Part shown: in pieces, positions 1-12,169 of the stretch
Numbering within the stretch: the first letter of the stretch is position 1
Layout of the letters: each line of letters opens with the position of its first letter
Assembly (NCBI RefSeq): GCF_030704535.1
Contig: NC_081819.1
Coordinates: 22,230,001-22,294,000 of the forward strand
Source of the DNA: Vitis vinifera
Lineage: Eukaryota; Streptophyta; Magnoliopsida; Vitales; Vitaceae
Reading direction: 5' to 3'
DNA length: 64,000 bases
Notes under the pieces: model-generated
Told to the model about the DNA's origin: nothing
What the model saw: only the letters and a program-made list of their open reading frames with translations
Database searches by the model: none
Program-made: the position numbers and the translations under genes

Positions 1-1343
1 GTGAACATGTTCATGATTTCAACTCCACAAATAACATAGGAGACAAAATACTATGCTCATTTACACCATAATGAAATGATACATTCATTCATACGTCAAA
101 AATTTTTAAGGAAAAAAAACTTTTTTTGATGTTACGTTTGTTTTCAAAATAGTACTAAGAGAGTGTTGAATAAAATACTTATTATTTAATAATATAAATA
201 AATTTTAAGTTAAGTTATACTTAAATTATAAATTCATTAAGTTGATTTATAAAAGTTATATTTAATTTTAAGTTGTAATATTAAGTTATTTTTAATATGT
301 TTAATAACTTAAGTTAATAAGTTATATTAAATTATTAAATCCTTTGAGAAAAAAAAATTGTTAACAATGATTTCCCATTTTATTATGAAAAACATGAGAA
401 AAAAAATCAAATATTAGAAACTTATTTATTTTTAAATTGTTTAATTTTTATATATAAAACGTAAAATATAAATAAAAAGAGTTTAAAATAATATATAAGA
501 ATAATTTATTGATTTTAAATTTATTTTGAATTTTCTTTCATTTTTTCTTTCTTTTCTTTTTACTTTCCATCTAGTCTCTTTTCTATGCTTTTTTCCTCGA
601 TTGATATGAATGACTAATAATATCTCTTTTAAAAGAGTTACAAATTTTGAATAACAAAGATAATATAGATAATATAACACAATTATAATTAAGCACGCAT
701 GCATAAGTTCTGCCAACTCAAATGTTCATGTTCATGATTGTTGAATAATGAAGAAAGAACATAAGTTTTGCCGACTCAAATAGTCATCTTCACGATCGTT
801 GAATAATAAAGAAAGAGATTAAATATAATTCAAAGCATGTATTCACGTGTAGAATCCAAGAAAATCAAATGGACATTATTACAAATTTTGAATAAAACCC
901 TATTGATAATGTAGTCACGACAAAATTGTTATAATTGATTATTGTCATATATATAGTGGTTTGAAAAATGTGTATAAACTCCTCCAAAATATTTGTAGAC
1001 ATGAAATGACACTTATTGTGGGCAAATTTGAATATTTTCAAGGATAATGAAACCTATATGATATATCGACATTAAAATCATATGTGGGACAAAATACTAT
1101 AATTATTTACACAACATTATATACTTACGGTTGATAATACTTGAGCTGTGAATTATTTGCTAATATCAAAATGACATGAATTATAGATTTGAATAATATT
1201 GTGGATACTTGAATCATGCACATATTCAACAATCCAATAAAATATAAAAATAATTATATTTAACTTGTGTAAAAATTGTTTTTAAAAAAGTCTTGTTGAA
1301 TCTAATATTTAACTCATGTAAAAATTATTTTTGGAAAATCCTA
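1..1343. other. AT-rich spacer, no gene seen
   Basis: Very AT-rich DNA with runs of A and T. I see no exon, RNA gene or protein similarity. Two imperfect copies of a phrase around TTCATG...GTTGAATAATGAAGAAAGA lie near 720-820. Short open frames here are AT-rich and unlike any protein I know. Confidence 0.6.
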
Positions 1344-1702
1344 GACCCTATTTGGAAACTGTTTTCAAAAACAATTTTCTGTTTTTTAAATAAAAAAACT
1401 GGAAAACACATTTGGTAATAAGAAAACATAGTGTTTTCAAAGAACATTTTTTTAGTTGTTTTAATTTGTTTTTTGAAAGTTGTTTAAAAATAATAATTAT
1501 AAAAACATATATAATGATTAAAAATAAAGTTGTGGACATAAAAATTATTTTTAAAATATATTTAAAAATATTAAAAAATATTAAAAACAGGTTAAAAACA
1601 TTTTAGGTTCTCGAACATATTTTTGTTCTACAAAATATCATATAATAGTTTTTAAAAACTATTTTTTAAAACCATTTTAAAAAACAATTACTAAATAAGA
1701 TC
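1344..1702. mobile_element. MITE-like element with imperfect terminal inverted repeats
   Basis: The left end reads CCCTATTTGGAAACTGTTTT. The right end, around 1660-1702, reads approximately as its reverse complement (…AACAATTACTAAATAAGATCC). The interior is AT-rich with no coding capacity. Similar ends (ACCAAATAATAC...) recur at the ends of the tandem units that follow, so this element probably seeded or was caught up in that array. The family is not identified. Confidence 0.45.
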
Positions 1703-1703
1703 C

Positions 1704-3610
1704 TATTCTCTTGTTGAATCTGATATTTAACTCATGTAAAAACTATTTTCACAAAACCCTATTCTTTCGAATTTAGCATTTAGCTTGTATAAAAATCATT
1801 TTCAAAAAAGTTATTCTCTCGTTGAATTTAAATTCCTTTCTTAGTAGTTTTGGTTTTATTTACTTGGTTGCTAGTTTTTTTTCTTCTCTTCCACATGCAT
1901 TTTAAGATAAGAAGAGAGTTGGGCAATAATAAACGGAACATCTACTTGATAAAATAAGGGAGTTTGAATTTTTGAAAAGGAAATTTGAGCCAAGTAGAAG
2001 TGGAGGAAGGTGGGTTTGGAATTTTTAGTGACTCCGACTATAACTAATGGTGACTATAGCCACATAGGACTATTCTAACCTTCCCATCAATGTGATTTTT
2101 TTATTTTTTTATTTTGAAAAGAAAACAAACTTTTATTCTACAAAATATCATAAAATAGTTTTTAAAAACTGTTCTTAAAAACTATTCTTAAAAATTATTT
2201 TTCAAAACTATTTTAAAAAATAATTACCAAATAATACTCTATTCTCTCGTTGAATCTGATATTTAACTCATGTAAAAACTATTTTTACAAAACCCTATTC
2301 TCTCATTGAATTTAGCATTTAGCTTATATAAAAATCATTTTTAGAAAAGTTATTCTTTGGTTGAATTTAAATTCCTTTCTTAGTAGTTTTGGTTTTATTT
2401 ACTTGGTTGCTAGTTTTTTTTCTTCTCTTCCACATGCATTTTAAGATAAGAAGAGAGTTAGGCAATAACAAACGGAACATCTACTTGATAAAATAAGGGA
2501 GTTTGAATTTTTGAAAAGGAAATTTGAGCCAAGTAGAAGTGGGAGGAAGGTGGGTTTGGAATTTTTAGTGACTCCGACTATAACTAATGGTGACTATAGC
2601 CACATAGGACTATTCTAACCTTCCCATCAATGTGATTTTTTTATTTTTTATTTTGAAAAGAAAACAAACTTTTATTCTACAAAATATCATAAAATAGTTT
2701 TTAAAAACTGTTCTTAAAAACTATTTTTAAAAATTATTTTTCAAAACTATTTTAAAAAATAATTACCAAATAATACTCTATTCTCTCGTTGAATTTGATA
2801 TTTAACTCATGTAAAAACTATTTTTACAAAACCCTATTCTCTCGTTGAATTTAGCATTTAGCTTATATAAAAATCATTTTTAGAAAAGTTATTCTCTGGT
2901 TGAATTTAAATTCCTTTCTTAATAGTTTTGGTTCTATTTACTTGGTTGCTAGTTTTTTTTTTCTTCTCTTCCACATGCATTTTAAGATAAGAAGAGAGTT
3001 GGGCAATAACAAACGGAACATCTACTTGATAAAATAAGGGAGTTTGAATTTTTGAAAAGGAAATTTGAGCCATTAATGTGATTTTTTTTTTCATTTTTAA
3101 AAGGAAATAGATTTTTTTTCTACAAAACATCAAAAAATAGTTTTTAAAAACTATTCTTAAAAAAAAAAAATTAAAACTATTTTAAAAAACAATTACCAAA
3201 CAAAGTCCTACTCTTTCATTGAATATGATATTTAACTCATGTAAAAATTATTTTCAAAAATACTATTTTCTTATTGAATTTAGCATTTAGCTCATATAAA
3301 AATCATTTTTACAAAAGTTATTCTCTCGTTCTCCTTTCTTAGTAGTTTCGGTTCTATTTACTTGGTAGTTGCTCTTCTTTTCCACATGCATTTCAAGGTA
3401 AGAAGAGAGTTGCACAGTAACCAACGTAACATCTCTTTGATAAAAATAGGGAGTTTGACTTTTTGAAAAGGAAATTTGACCCAACTAGGAAGAGGAGAAG
3501 GTGGTTTTGGAATTTTTAGTGACACCGACCATGGTGACTATAGCCACGTGGGACTATTCTCACTTCCCATAATCCCATGAATGTGATTTTTTTTTTTCAT
3601 TTTTCATTTC
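1704..3610. repeat. Tandem array, four units of about 0.43-0.54 kb
   Basis: Units start near 1704, 2241, 2780 and 3211. Each opens with a phrase like ATTCTCTCGTTGAATCTGAT and carries the same inner blocks (CTTCCACATGCATTTTAAG, GGAACATCTACTTGATAAAA). Units 1 and 2 are nearly identical at about 537 bp. Unit 3 lacks the stretch between AAATTTGAGCC and the ATGTGATTTTT block. Unit 4 is the most diverged. The order of similarity suggests recent duplication of unit 1/2 on an older array. No coding potential. Confidence 0.85.
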
Positions 3611-3621
3611 TTTTTATTAAT

Positions 3622-3944
3622 GCTATGTTTGGTTCTCGAAAAATTTGAGGAAAAATATAAAGGAAATAAAATAGAGAGGAAAAGTAAAAGGAAATAAAAA
3701 GTGAAAAAAAATAAAAAATAGAGTTAAATATGATAAATTATTTTTATTCATTATTTCAAACTCATTTTATTTATTTTAACTCATCAATATAAAGATTAAA
3801 TAATTTTAAAATGTATAAGATTCTAACTAATTTTAATTATATTTAATTTTCTTTGAAATATTTTATAGGACAATTAAACATGAGAAAATCATTTTCCTTA
3901 ACATTTTTTTCTTTCCTTTGTACTTTTCGGGAACTAAACATAAC
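3622..3944. mobile_element. MITE family A, copy 1
   Basis: Starts GCTATGTTTGGTTCTCGAAA and ends with the near-complement CGGGAACTAAACATAAC. The inside is AT-rich, with markers AACTCATCAATATAAAG and GAGAAAATCATTTTCCTTA. Related copies occur near 18,603, 27,518 and 44,551 (two joined). Non-autonomous: no transposase. Confidence 0.65.
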
Positions 3945-5762
3945 CTAAGTGATTTTGGGAGGCAAAGGGAATTTCTTCGTTCTCTTGTACACTTCATCTA
4001 TTTTACATGTATATGTGTATACATCATAAATATTTTTATTTTTAATAAGATTGATTCTTTTTGTAAAATTATGTTTGTTTGGTGTGTTTATTACTTTTTA
4101 ATTTAAATTAAATGAAATTATTTTATTATTAAAATAAAAATTAGAAATCAAACACAAAGCCTCTTAGTATTTTTATTTTTTATTTTTTAAAATTATTTTC
4201 TAACATATTTAAAATTACCATGAAAAATAATGGTTTCTAGTCATTTCAAATGTTTGAATTATTTTAAATAATTTATTTAGTACATAAATATTTTTTATTT
4301 TATAGGGCAAATCCAACTACTTAGGTAGAATGATTTATAGCTTATTCAAATCTTTGAATTTTAGACATTTTAAATAATTAGTTATTATTTATAAATACTT
4401 TCCATTTTATAAAAAATATATATTTTGAAGTGGCTTATGAAAACTTTTTTTTCAAGGTTAATTAGAGTTCATATACTTATTTACCCTATTTAAAAAGAGT
4501 TCAGATGATGTTTGGATTAATTTTTAAAAAATCAAAAAACTCTTTATTGAGTTTTTTTACACCAATTTGAATAATTTGCATAAAATTTTTAAGATATAAA
4601 TATCATTTTTAAAAATTATAACTTTAATTTGAAGTAGAATTTTGCTTATAATTTGAAAAGAAAAAAAATTATTTCAAATAATATTGTTGGTATTAAAGTA
4701 AAAAAAATAAAACATTGATTTTATTTTTATATTTATATAAAAAATTATTTCATATGTAATCAAACTTTTACTTTTACCGGATCGATATTCTACTTTAAAA
4801 TTCATTACCTACTTTCAACTTTATGGACCAAAGTTAAAAATAAAAAATTTATTCAAAAGAAAAGTCTATTCAAACTTTTGATTTGAATAATTGATAAATA
4901 TTTTTCACTTCCTTGAGGAACAATTAAACATTTTGATCACTACATGTTGAAAAATATTTTTTTGATCGGTACACGTTGAATAATATTAAGAGAGAGGGAG
5001 ATTAGGCGGGCTTAGGAGAGTTGGAAGATAAGGGTAGAAATTTCAATTCCCATTCTACACGTGTCAAAGTCCCATAATTTGACTTTTGAAAAAGTGTGAA
5101 AATCTAATAAAAAAGTATGAAAATGGATCACACCCAATAACACTCCAAAGACCACTTTTGGGATGGCCCATCCCCACAATAAAATAAAATAAATTTAAAA
5201 TTAAAAATTATTAAAAAAAAAAAAATTAAAAGATCTATGAAATTAAAACAACAAAGAAGCTCCAAAGAGTTTATACACAAGAGAACATGGATTGATGGTT
5301 GACCCACACCCCATAAGCCACCATGTGAACCACAACCTCAATTTTTTAGGATCTACACTCATTTGGTAGAAACCCATACTTTGATTTTAATTAATTAATT
5401 AATTAATTTAGCTTTCTCCTTTTATTTGACTTCAAAATTTTGTACTCATTATAGTAATGATATTATTATTATCAAATCTTTTTGTAATGATGGCCACCTT
5501 GCTGTGATCCTTATGCTTTTGTATTACCTTTTTTTGAGTACTCCCCATTCCCATATTCAATGGCTTCATTTAGTATTCTGTCGGCAAAACATTTGCTTTT
5601 GACTAATAATTGCACTTTTATTTAATTCGGCAGTTCTTATTTTAGGTTATGCTTTCAAAGGTATTAAGAAAAAGGTAATAATTTTTTTTTTCTTACCGAC
5701 GGTCCAACCAATGCCAAGGACCATTCTAACTTTTTACAAAGACATTAAAGATGTATAGTCCA
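3945..5762. other. AT-rich spacer, no gene seen
   Basis: Low-complexity AT-rich DNA. I see no exon, tRNA or recognisable element apart from a short (TTAA)n tract near 5391-5406. Confidence 0.6.
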
Positions 5763-6038
5763 AATAATACTAAGAAAATGCTTTAAATAGAGTCAGAATA
5801 GAGAGTTGATGAAGACGGCTTTTTGATTCTTATTAACCAAGTAATAAGAGGGGATTAATGTGATACTTATGCTTACGAAATGCACAACTACTTAATAGTT
5901 CACTAATTAAAAAAAGAATAATATTAAGAAAATGCTTTAAATAGAGTCAGAACAGAGAGTAGATGAAGACGGCTTTTTGATTCTTATTAACCAAGTGATA
6001 AGAGGGGATTAATGTGATACTTATGCTTACGAAACTCT
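5763..6038. repeat. Tandem duplication, period about 154 bp
   Basis: Copy 1 starts at about 5763 and copy 2 at about 5917. Both contain GAAAATGCTTTAAATAGAGT, GATGAAGACGGCTTTTTG and TAAGAGGGGATTAATGTGAT. Only a few single-base differences separate them over about 120 bp, so the duplication is recent. Non-coding. Confidence 0.85.
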
Positions 6039-7429
6039 TGAAATACACATCTTCATTACAGTCATACTCTTTAAAAAAAACTCTTAAATATAAAATGATA
6101 AAATATATAATAGAGGCAAATTCGTCAATTATCATATAAAAAAATTTCTCAAGGAAGTCCTGCTCCCTTCAATTCCCACGAGCTAATCGAGCAATTAAGT
6201 CATGGACATCCTGAACGAAGCGCAACAAAATTGATTCAAGTTCAACAATCCAACAATTCCTATATTATGTAATTTTTTAATTATTTATTTAAAAAAAGTT
6301 TAATGAGTTTAACAAGTTTAACAAAACATGTAAAAATAATTTATCTTTTATTTTATTTTATCTTTTTTTTTCCCTATATTTTTCTTTAGTTTTTCAAGAA
6401 TAAAACATTAGGTTAATTATATTTATAATTTAATGTAAATAAGAAATTATTCTACTTATAAAAAGTGTCATTTAGGATGAAAACTAACCCTATTAAAATA
6501 TTATGAATAAAAAAAATATAAAAAATGTTTAGAAAATTTTTATATTCCATGTAAATAGACACGAATAAATTGAAAACATTGTTTTTGGAATTTGAGTTTC
6601 AAATAAAATTATGTTCCAAAAAATAATCGAGGGTGATTTTTAAAACCTATTTTTCAAAAACATTTTGCACAACATGCCCTAAAATTGCAAATTCAACTAC
6701 TTCTAGAGCATTGCAAATATAAAATAAGGTACAAGAACTTTATAGAGTGATGCGATACATGGTAACAACGATCACATTACTTGTTGCAAGAAATTAAAAA
6801 CAGAATTAAATTATCATTAATTGATGTGTCTGCAAAATAATTGAGCCCCTAATTAACGTTCACAATCTGTGGTTGGCCCGCGGAATGAATGCTGAAGCAG
6901 ACCATTCTGGATGGTCTGGATTTTTTTAAGATTATTTTCATTAAAATAAATAAATAAATAATATATTTTGTGGTGGAGACTGGAGACCATATCGATCAAA
7001 GGCCATTGACTTTTTGGAACTTAATTAGATTGAGAAGAGCATATCACGTGTGATTGACTAGACCCAAAACAGTGTAGTATCAACATCTTATATTAATTTT
7101 TTTTTTTAAAAAAAGAAAGACTTTTTCACCAACCACCACCTACAATACCTTGGATCGCAAGTAACTTAAAAGTAAAGCTATTTTTCATCCATTTTGCATT
7201 TGTCTTTTGGAATTTGTTGAATTTGAGATGGAATATTTGGATTTGATGTTGTTGGATGGAGATTTTGGTTGACTCCTTTTTACCAAACACGTGTAGTTAT
7301 TTTAATTAATTTTGATGGAATTTTTTACCCAAGTTGAGTTGTTTTAGTTAAGGCTAAACTCTTGATTTTACGTCATCGATTGATTTTATATTTAGTAATC
7401 GATTGTCTTAATTGTTACGTTGTTCGATA
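6039..7429. other. AT-rich spacer, no gene seen
   Basis: Mostly AT-rich DNA with homopolymer runs. No exon or element recognised. Confidence 0.55.
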
Positions 7430-8690
7430 ATTTGACTATGATTGTAAACTTTGATATCAATTTGTGAGTCTTTATTTCTTTGGTACTCTTTTGAAAAGAA
7501 TATAATGAAATAGCTATCGTGACGATTGGTTCATCAAATAAGTCAATCCTTTGAAAAGTTTAAAATCCTAGAAGTGTCTTAATCATTTATTGAATTATTT
7601 CCTATTTTATATACAAAATAATTACCAAAAAAAAAAAACCAACAAAAATGGTGCATACTAAGTTTCCATTTAAAATACGTACATGTAGTCCCACTTGCTA
7701 AAAGAAAAACAAAACAAAGGTGTTATTGATGTAGATATCGTTGATGTTTATTGAATATTTTTGTCGAGGTTGATACGACATGGTTTTTGTATCAAGAATT
7801 AACGACATTGATAAACATGTTGTCGAGTGTTTTGACTCTTAACTTTGATATCAATTTGTAAGTCTTTATTTCTTTCACATTCTTAAAAATTATTTAATAA
7901 AACAACGACTATGATAATCAGTCCATCAAATAAGTCAATCCTTCTACAAGTATACGGTCGTAGAGTTGTCATAATCCCTTATCAACAATATTTGCAATTT
8001 TATATGCAAAAATAATTGCACAAAAGAGAGAAAAAAAAAAAGGTGAAAGAACGGTCTGGACTAATTTTTCTTTCCATGTATAGAAATCTCTCACATCTTC
8101 ATATGGTTTTGTTATTGAATCTTTTATTAACATTGAAGTGTTGGTTTTATATTCAAGAATCAAATTGAATGATTGGTTCTATACTTATAAATCGATCACC
8201 CTCATAGTCCCGTGGTTGGACATTTGACCCATAAGCATGACTGTGATACTAATTTGTAATTATTTTCATTCCTTTCATATTCTTTAAAATCATTTGATGG
8301 AATAACAATTGCGATAATCAGTTCTTTAAATCAAGTCAATCCTTTTACAAGTTTACACCCTTGGAATTGTACCCTCCATATAGTCTTGTTATCAAATCTT
8401 TTATTAACATTGAAGTGTTGGTTTAATATATATTCAAGAATTGAATAATTCATTCTATACACGAAGATCGATCACCCCTATAATCACATTGTTGGATAAT
8501 TTGACTCATAAACATAACTTTTATACCAATTTGAAATTGTCTTCATTTATTTCACATTCTTTAAAATTATTTGGTGGAATAATGATCGTGATAATCAGTC
8601 CACCAAAATAAGTCAATCCTGCTACAAGTCTACGACCTAGAATTGTCTCAATCCTCTACTAACATTTTTTCCAATTTACACTACAATAAT
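7430..8690. repeat. Degenerate repeat array, about four units
   Basis: A shared phrase related to GATATCAATTTGTAAGTCTT recurs near 7451, 7845, 8242 and 8524. Each time it is followed by a block like GATAATCAGTCCATCAAATAAG and then AAGTCAATCC...ACAAG. A second shared block (CAAATCTTTTATTAACATTGAAGTGTTGG) occurs near 8110 and 8395. The units are strongly diverged, so the array is old. No protein similarity seen. Confidence 0.7.
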
Positions 8691-9204
8691 TCCCAAAAAA
8701 ATGAGAATTGGGTCCATATTAATTTTAGATTTAACAGATGGAAACCTCTAATACCCACTGCGTAGTCTACTTGCCTGCTCGCTTTTTGGTACAAAAGGAA
8801 ACCATTGAGAACTTATTGGCTTAAAGATGGCCATCATTATATATTGAAAATCAAATGTAGGTTGCGACATCTCACATCCGCCAACTAAAAGTGAAGTCGG
8901 TACCATGTACACTTATTTTTTTGATGACACTACCCCATTTGCTTTTGCCCCACCACAACCCTAACATTTTCCATAACCTGTCGGCCGATCTCCGTGTGCT
9001 GGCCTTGGCTAACCGTCCTCCGACGGGGGTCCTCCCGACAATGAATATTTGCCGTGAACATTTTGTTATACTTTATCTTATTTCTTCGTATTTTGGTCTG
9101 ATATTTGAACTTTGATGGATACGAGTTTATATTGTTGTCTCCGATTAAATTTGTGTCTAGTGTTTTGTGTGACTCTTACCCGGACCAAAAGACAAAGGCA
9201 AAAA

Positions 9205-9210
9205 AGTCAA
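9205..9210 (-). promoter_or_regulatory. W-box core upstream of ACC synthase
   Basis: AGTCAA on the + strand reads TTGACT on the minus strand, the core bound by WRKY factors. It lies about 325 bp upstream of the TATA box and four bases from a GCC box. A six-base match alone is weak; the position is what makes it notable. Confidence 0.4.
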
Positions 9211-9213
9211 AAG

Positions 9214-9220
9214 AGCCGCC
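9214..9220 (+). promoter_or_regulatory. GCC-box core upstream of ACC synthase
   Basis: AGCCGCC is the classic core bound by ERF/AP2 ethylene-response factors. It sits next to the W-box core, about 315 bp upstream of the TATA box of an ethylene-synthesis gene, which would suit feedback control. Function is inferred. Confidence 0.45.
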
Positions 9221-9532
9221 CAATTTCAAACCTTGTGAATCTCCTGATTCTTCGTGGGAACTTCTTCCTCGTATTTTCCCACTAAAAAATTTTCCCTCTG
9301 CAAGAGCCTAACAAATTAGATTCAACCTGGGAAAAAAAAATAGAATTCAGTAGTCTTTTGGTTCTTACCCTCTCATGTCCCTGTGAACCTAACGTAAGGC
9401 ATTACGATTTGTATCCCCACGTCATATGGTCACTTCCCATTTTTCTCATTTTCTGGGGGATTTGGCTTACCTTCTTACTTTGAAAATTTTCCATTTCCCC
9501 ATTTTTGGTCCGTGTTCAACTGTACAGAGGTC

Positions 9533-9539
9533 TATAAAA
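9533..9539 (+). promoter_or_regulatory. TATA box of ACC synthase
   Basis: TATAAAA lies about 95 bases upstream of the ATG at 9634. This predicts a start of transcription near 9565 and a short leader of about 70 bases, usual for this family. Confidence 0.7.
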
Positions 9540-9633
9540 TTCTCTTGCATTCTCACATATTCCCCCACAGCTATCGGCATTTCCCACTCTCATTGCTTTG
9601 CTAGCTACATATCCAGAGATACACTTAGAAACC

Positions 9634-11935
9634 ATGAGCTTGTCTAAGATTGCCACCAATGATATGCATGGTGAGAACTCGCTATACTTTGATGGATGGA
9701 AAGCCTACGACGAAAATCCATTCCACCCTACGAAGAATCCCAACGGAGTAATCCAGATGGGATTGGCAGAAAATCAGGTTTCCATCTTCATATTATACAT
9801 GTTCCTTTCAGTTACTCAGCATATTGCTTATAAGCAAAATTCATTGTAGCTAACTAAATTTTTTTGGGCAGCTTTCATTTAATTTGATGGAGGAATGGAT
9901 CCTCAAGAACCCGAAAGCGTCTATATGCACGCCTGAAGGGATTAGCCAGTTCAAAGATGTCGCCATATTTCAAGACTACCATGGCTTGACCCAGTTCAGA
10001 AATGTATGAAAACCGACATACACTTGGTAGTTATTGTGGTTGTAATGGTGATGGGTTGAGCTGTAGGTGTAACATAAACTACATTACTTTCTTCTGCAGG
10101 CTGTGGCGAAGTTCATGGCGAAGGCGAGAGGCGGGCGGGTGAAGTTCGATCCAGACCGGATAGTCATGAGCGGAGGAGCGACCGGAGCTGATGAGATGAT
10201 CATGTTCTGTTTGGCTGATCCGGGGGAGGCCTTCCTCGTCCCTTCTCCCTATTATCCAGCGTGAGTCTACTCTCAAAAAGTCTTTTTACATCGCAGTCTT
10301 TATTTATTTTGTTGGGGTTTGCTACCACATATTCAAATCCATATGCTGTTAGTTGGGGAAATGGGTGCAAAGGATGGGGATGATTGTGGGGGGCTACCAT
10401 GAGCACGTGGATTTGAATATGAACTTTTTCTTTACCAACCTTGAGAGGGAGGGGTGGGGTGGGATCTACGGCTTGGAATTCAAATGGGGTTAGGTCAATA
10501 ACATTTATACTTAAGGGTCAAAAAATGGAGGTGTAATTGCTGGCAATCTTATTAGGGAGAGAGTCCAAATTTTGGGTGGACTTGACAATTGAATATAAAC
10601 ACTAGACCATTCAAAAATGTAGACCTCTTGCTTGGGAGAAAATTCCAAGTTTCTAATCTTCTACACTGAACAGCTGTATATGCTTGGACCATCCACTTTT
10701 TCTTCTACTTCTGGTCTTTCCCAGTTTTGTTTTTCTTTTTATTCCAATTTGTCAAAAATTTTATCCTAACTTAGAAGCTTAAGAAAAGTCTCATTACTCA
10801 ATAGTTTGATTAGTGCATCAGCCCCTCTAGCTTCTTAGTAAGATACACATTAGGACTGGAAAATTTTCGCAATTAGGTAAAGATTAGACCAAAAATCTCC
10901 CCTGTTTTTGCGGTTTTGCTAACTGGGTTTTGTCATTCTGGCCGCAGATTCGACCGGGACTTGAGATGGAGAACACAGGTGAAGATTCGCCCAGTTGAGT
11001 GCACGAGCGCGAACAATTTCCAGATTACTAGAGAGGCCTTGGAGGCAGCATACCAAAAGGCCCAAGAAGAAAACATCAAGGTAAAAGGGTTGATTATAAC
11101 CAACCCTTCAAACCCTCTTGGCACCACCCTGAGTAGAGAGACTTTAACAAGCTTGGTGAGCTTCATCAATGAGAAGAACATACACTTGGTGGCAGATGAG
11201 ATATATGCAGCCACTGTCTTCAGCTCCCCTCGGTTTGTAAGTGTATCAGAAATTATGGATGAAGTGGAATGTAACCCCAACCTCATTCACATTGTTTACA
11301 GTCTGTCAAAGGACTTGGGGCTTCCAGGCTTCAGGGTTGGCATAGTTTACTCATACAATGACGCTGTCGTGAGCTGTGGGCGAAAGATGTCTAGTTTCGG
11401 CCTTGTTTCGTCTCAAACTCAGCATTTGCTTGCTTCAATGCTGTCTGATGATGAGTTTGTGGACAACTTCCTCATGGAGAGCTCAAGGAGGCTGGCCAAG
11501 AGGCATAAGACCTTCACAGAAGGGCTTGTTAACGTCAACATCAACTGCTTGAAAAGCAATGCAGGTCTATTTGTCTGGATGGACCTGCGCCACCTCCTGA
11601 AAGAGCCAACACTAGAGGGGGAAATCGCGCTGTGGCGCGTCATAATCAAGGATGTTAAGCTCAATGTCTCGCCTGGCTCTTCCTTCCAGTGCTCTGAGCC
11701 TGGATGGTTTCGGGTCTGCTTCGCTAATATGGATGAGGATACTGTTGAAGTCGCACTCAAAAGGATCAGAACATTTGTTGGCAAAGGCCAGGAGGAGGCA
11801 GAGGCACCAACCAAAGCCAAGCGCTGGAAAAACAGCACTCTTCGCCTGAGCTTCTCATCTCGGATATACGATGAAGCTGTGATGTCCCCTCATTCCCCTA
11901 TGCCTCATTCCCCACTCGTCCGCGCCAGGACTTGA
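9634..11935 (+). CDS. ACS: 1-aminocyclopropane-1-carboxylate synthase, type 1 (ACS2/ACS6-like)
   Basis: Makes ACC from S-adenosylmethionine, the committed and usually limiting step of ethylene synthesis, in the cytosol with pyridoxal phosphate. Four exons join in frame: 9634-9777, 9872-10003, 10100-10260 and 10948-11935, all with GT-AG introns, giving 474 residues, the normal length. Family boxes are present in order: [49 protein letters not shown], the PLP-lysine box [14 protein letters not shown] (Lys at about residue 267) and [12 protein letters not shown]. The tail holds RLSFSS (calcium-dependent kinase type site) and [16 protein letters not shown] with three Ser-Pro sites. That pattern defines type 1 isoforms, which MAP kinases stabilise in Arabidopsis ACS2 and ACS6. 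A W-box and a GCC box lie upstream, and a MITE follows the stop codon. No break is seen. Confidence 0.97.
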
Positions 11936-11959
11936 TTGGTTGGCAGTTAGATGCGTTGG

Positions 11960-12063
11960 TAGTGATTTTGAGAAGTTTTTCTAGAATTTTTAATACTTAA
12001 AAAATAAAAAATAAAAATTTTTAAATATTAAAAAAATTAAAAACGCTTCTCAAAATCACTGTC
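11960..12063. mobile_element. MITE family B, copy 1, just after the ACC synthase stop
   Basis: A palindromic element of about 104 bp. The left arm starts AGTGATTTTGAGAAG and the right arm ends CTTCTCAAAATCACTGTC. It begins about 25 bases after the stop codon, so it probably lies in the 3' untranslated region. Four diverged relatives lie at about 19.3 kb and 45.4-45.9 kb. Confidence 0.75.
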
Positions 12064-12113
12064 AAAATGAACTCATAATCTGTCATGCCAAAACTCAGTG
12101 GTAGGCAGTTAAA

Positions 12114-12165
12114 TATAGTCTGCATTCTATAACCCTTTGTATAGTCTGCATTCTATAACCCTTTG
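12114..12165 (+). repeat. 26-bp tandem duplication, two copies
   Basis: TATAGTCTGCATTCTATAAC and the bases that follow are repeated exactly with a period of 26. The site is just downstream of ACC synthase and may be in its 3' untranslated region. Confidence 0.85.
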
Positions 12166-12169
12166 TATC

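Noticed and set aside
8891..9311. Two short frames before ACC synthase
   Set aside because: They lie in the promoter, overlap each other and resemble no protein.
11419..11838. 139-codon minus-strand frame inside ACC synthase exon 4
   Set aside because: Antisense shadow of a well-conserved enzyme exon.
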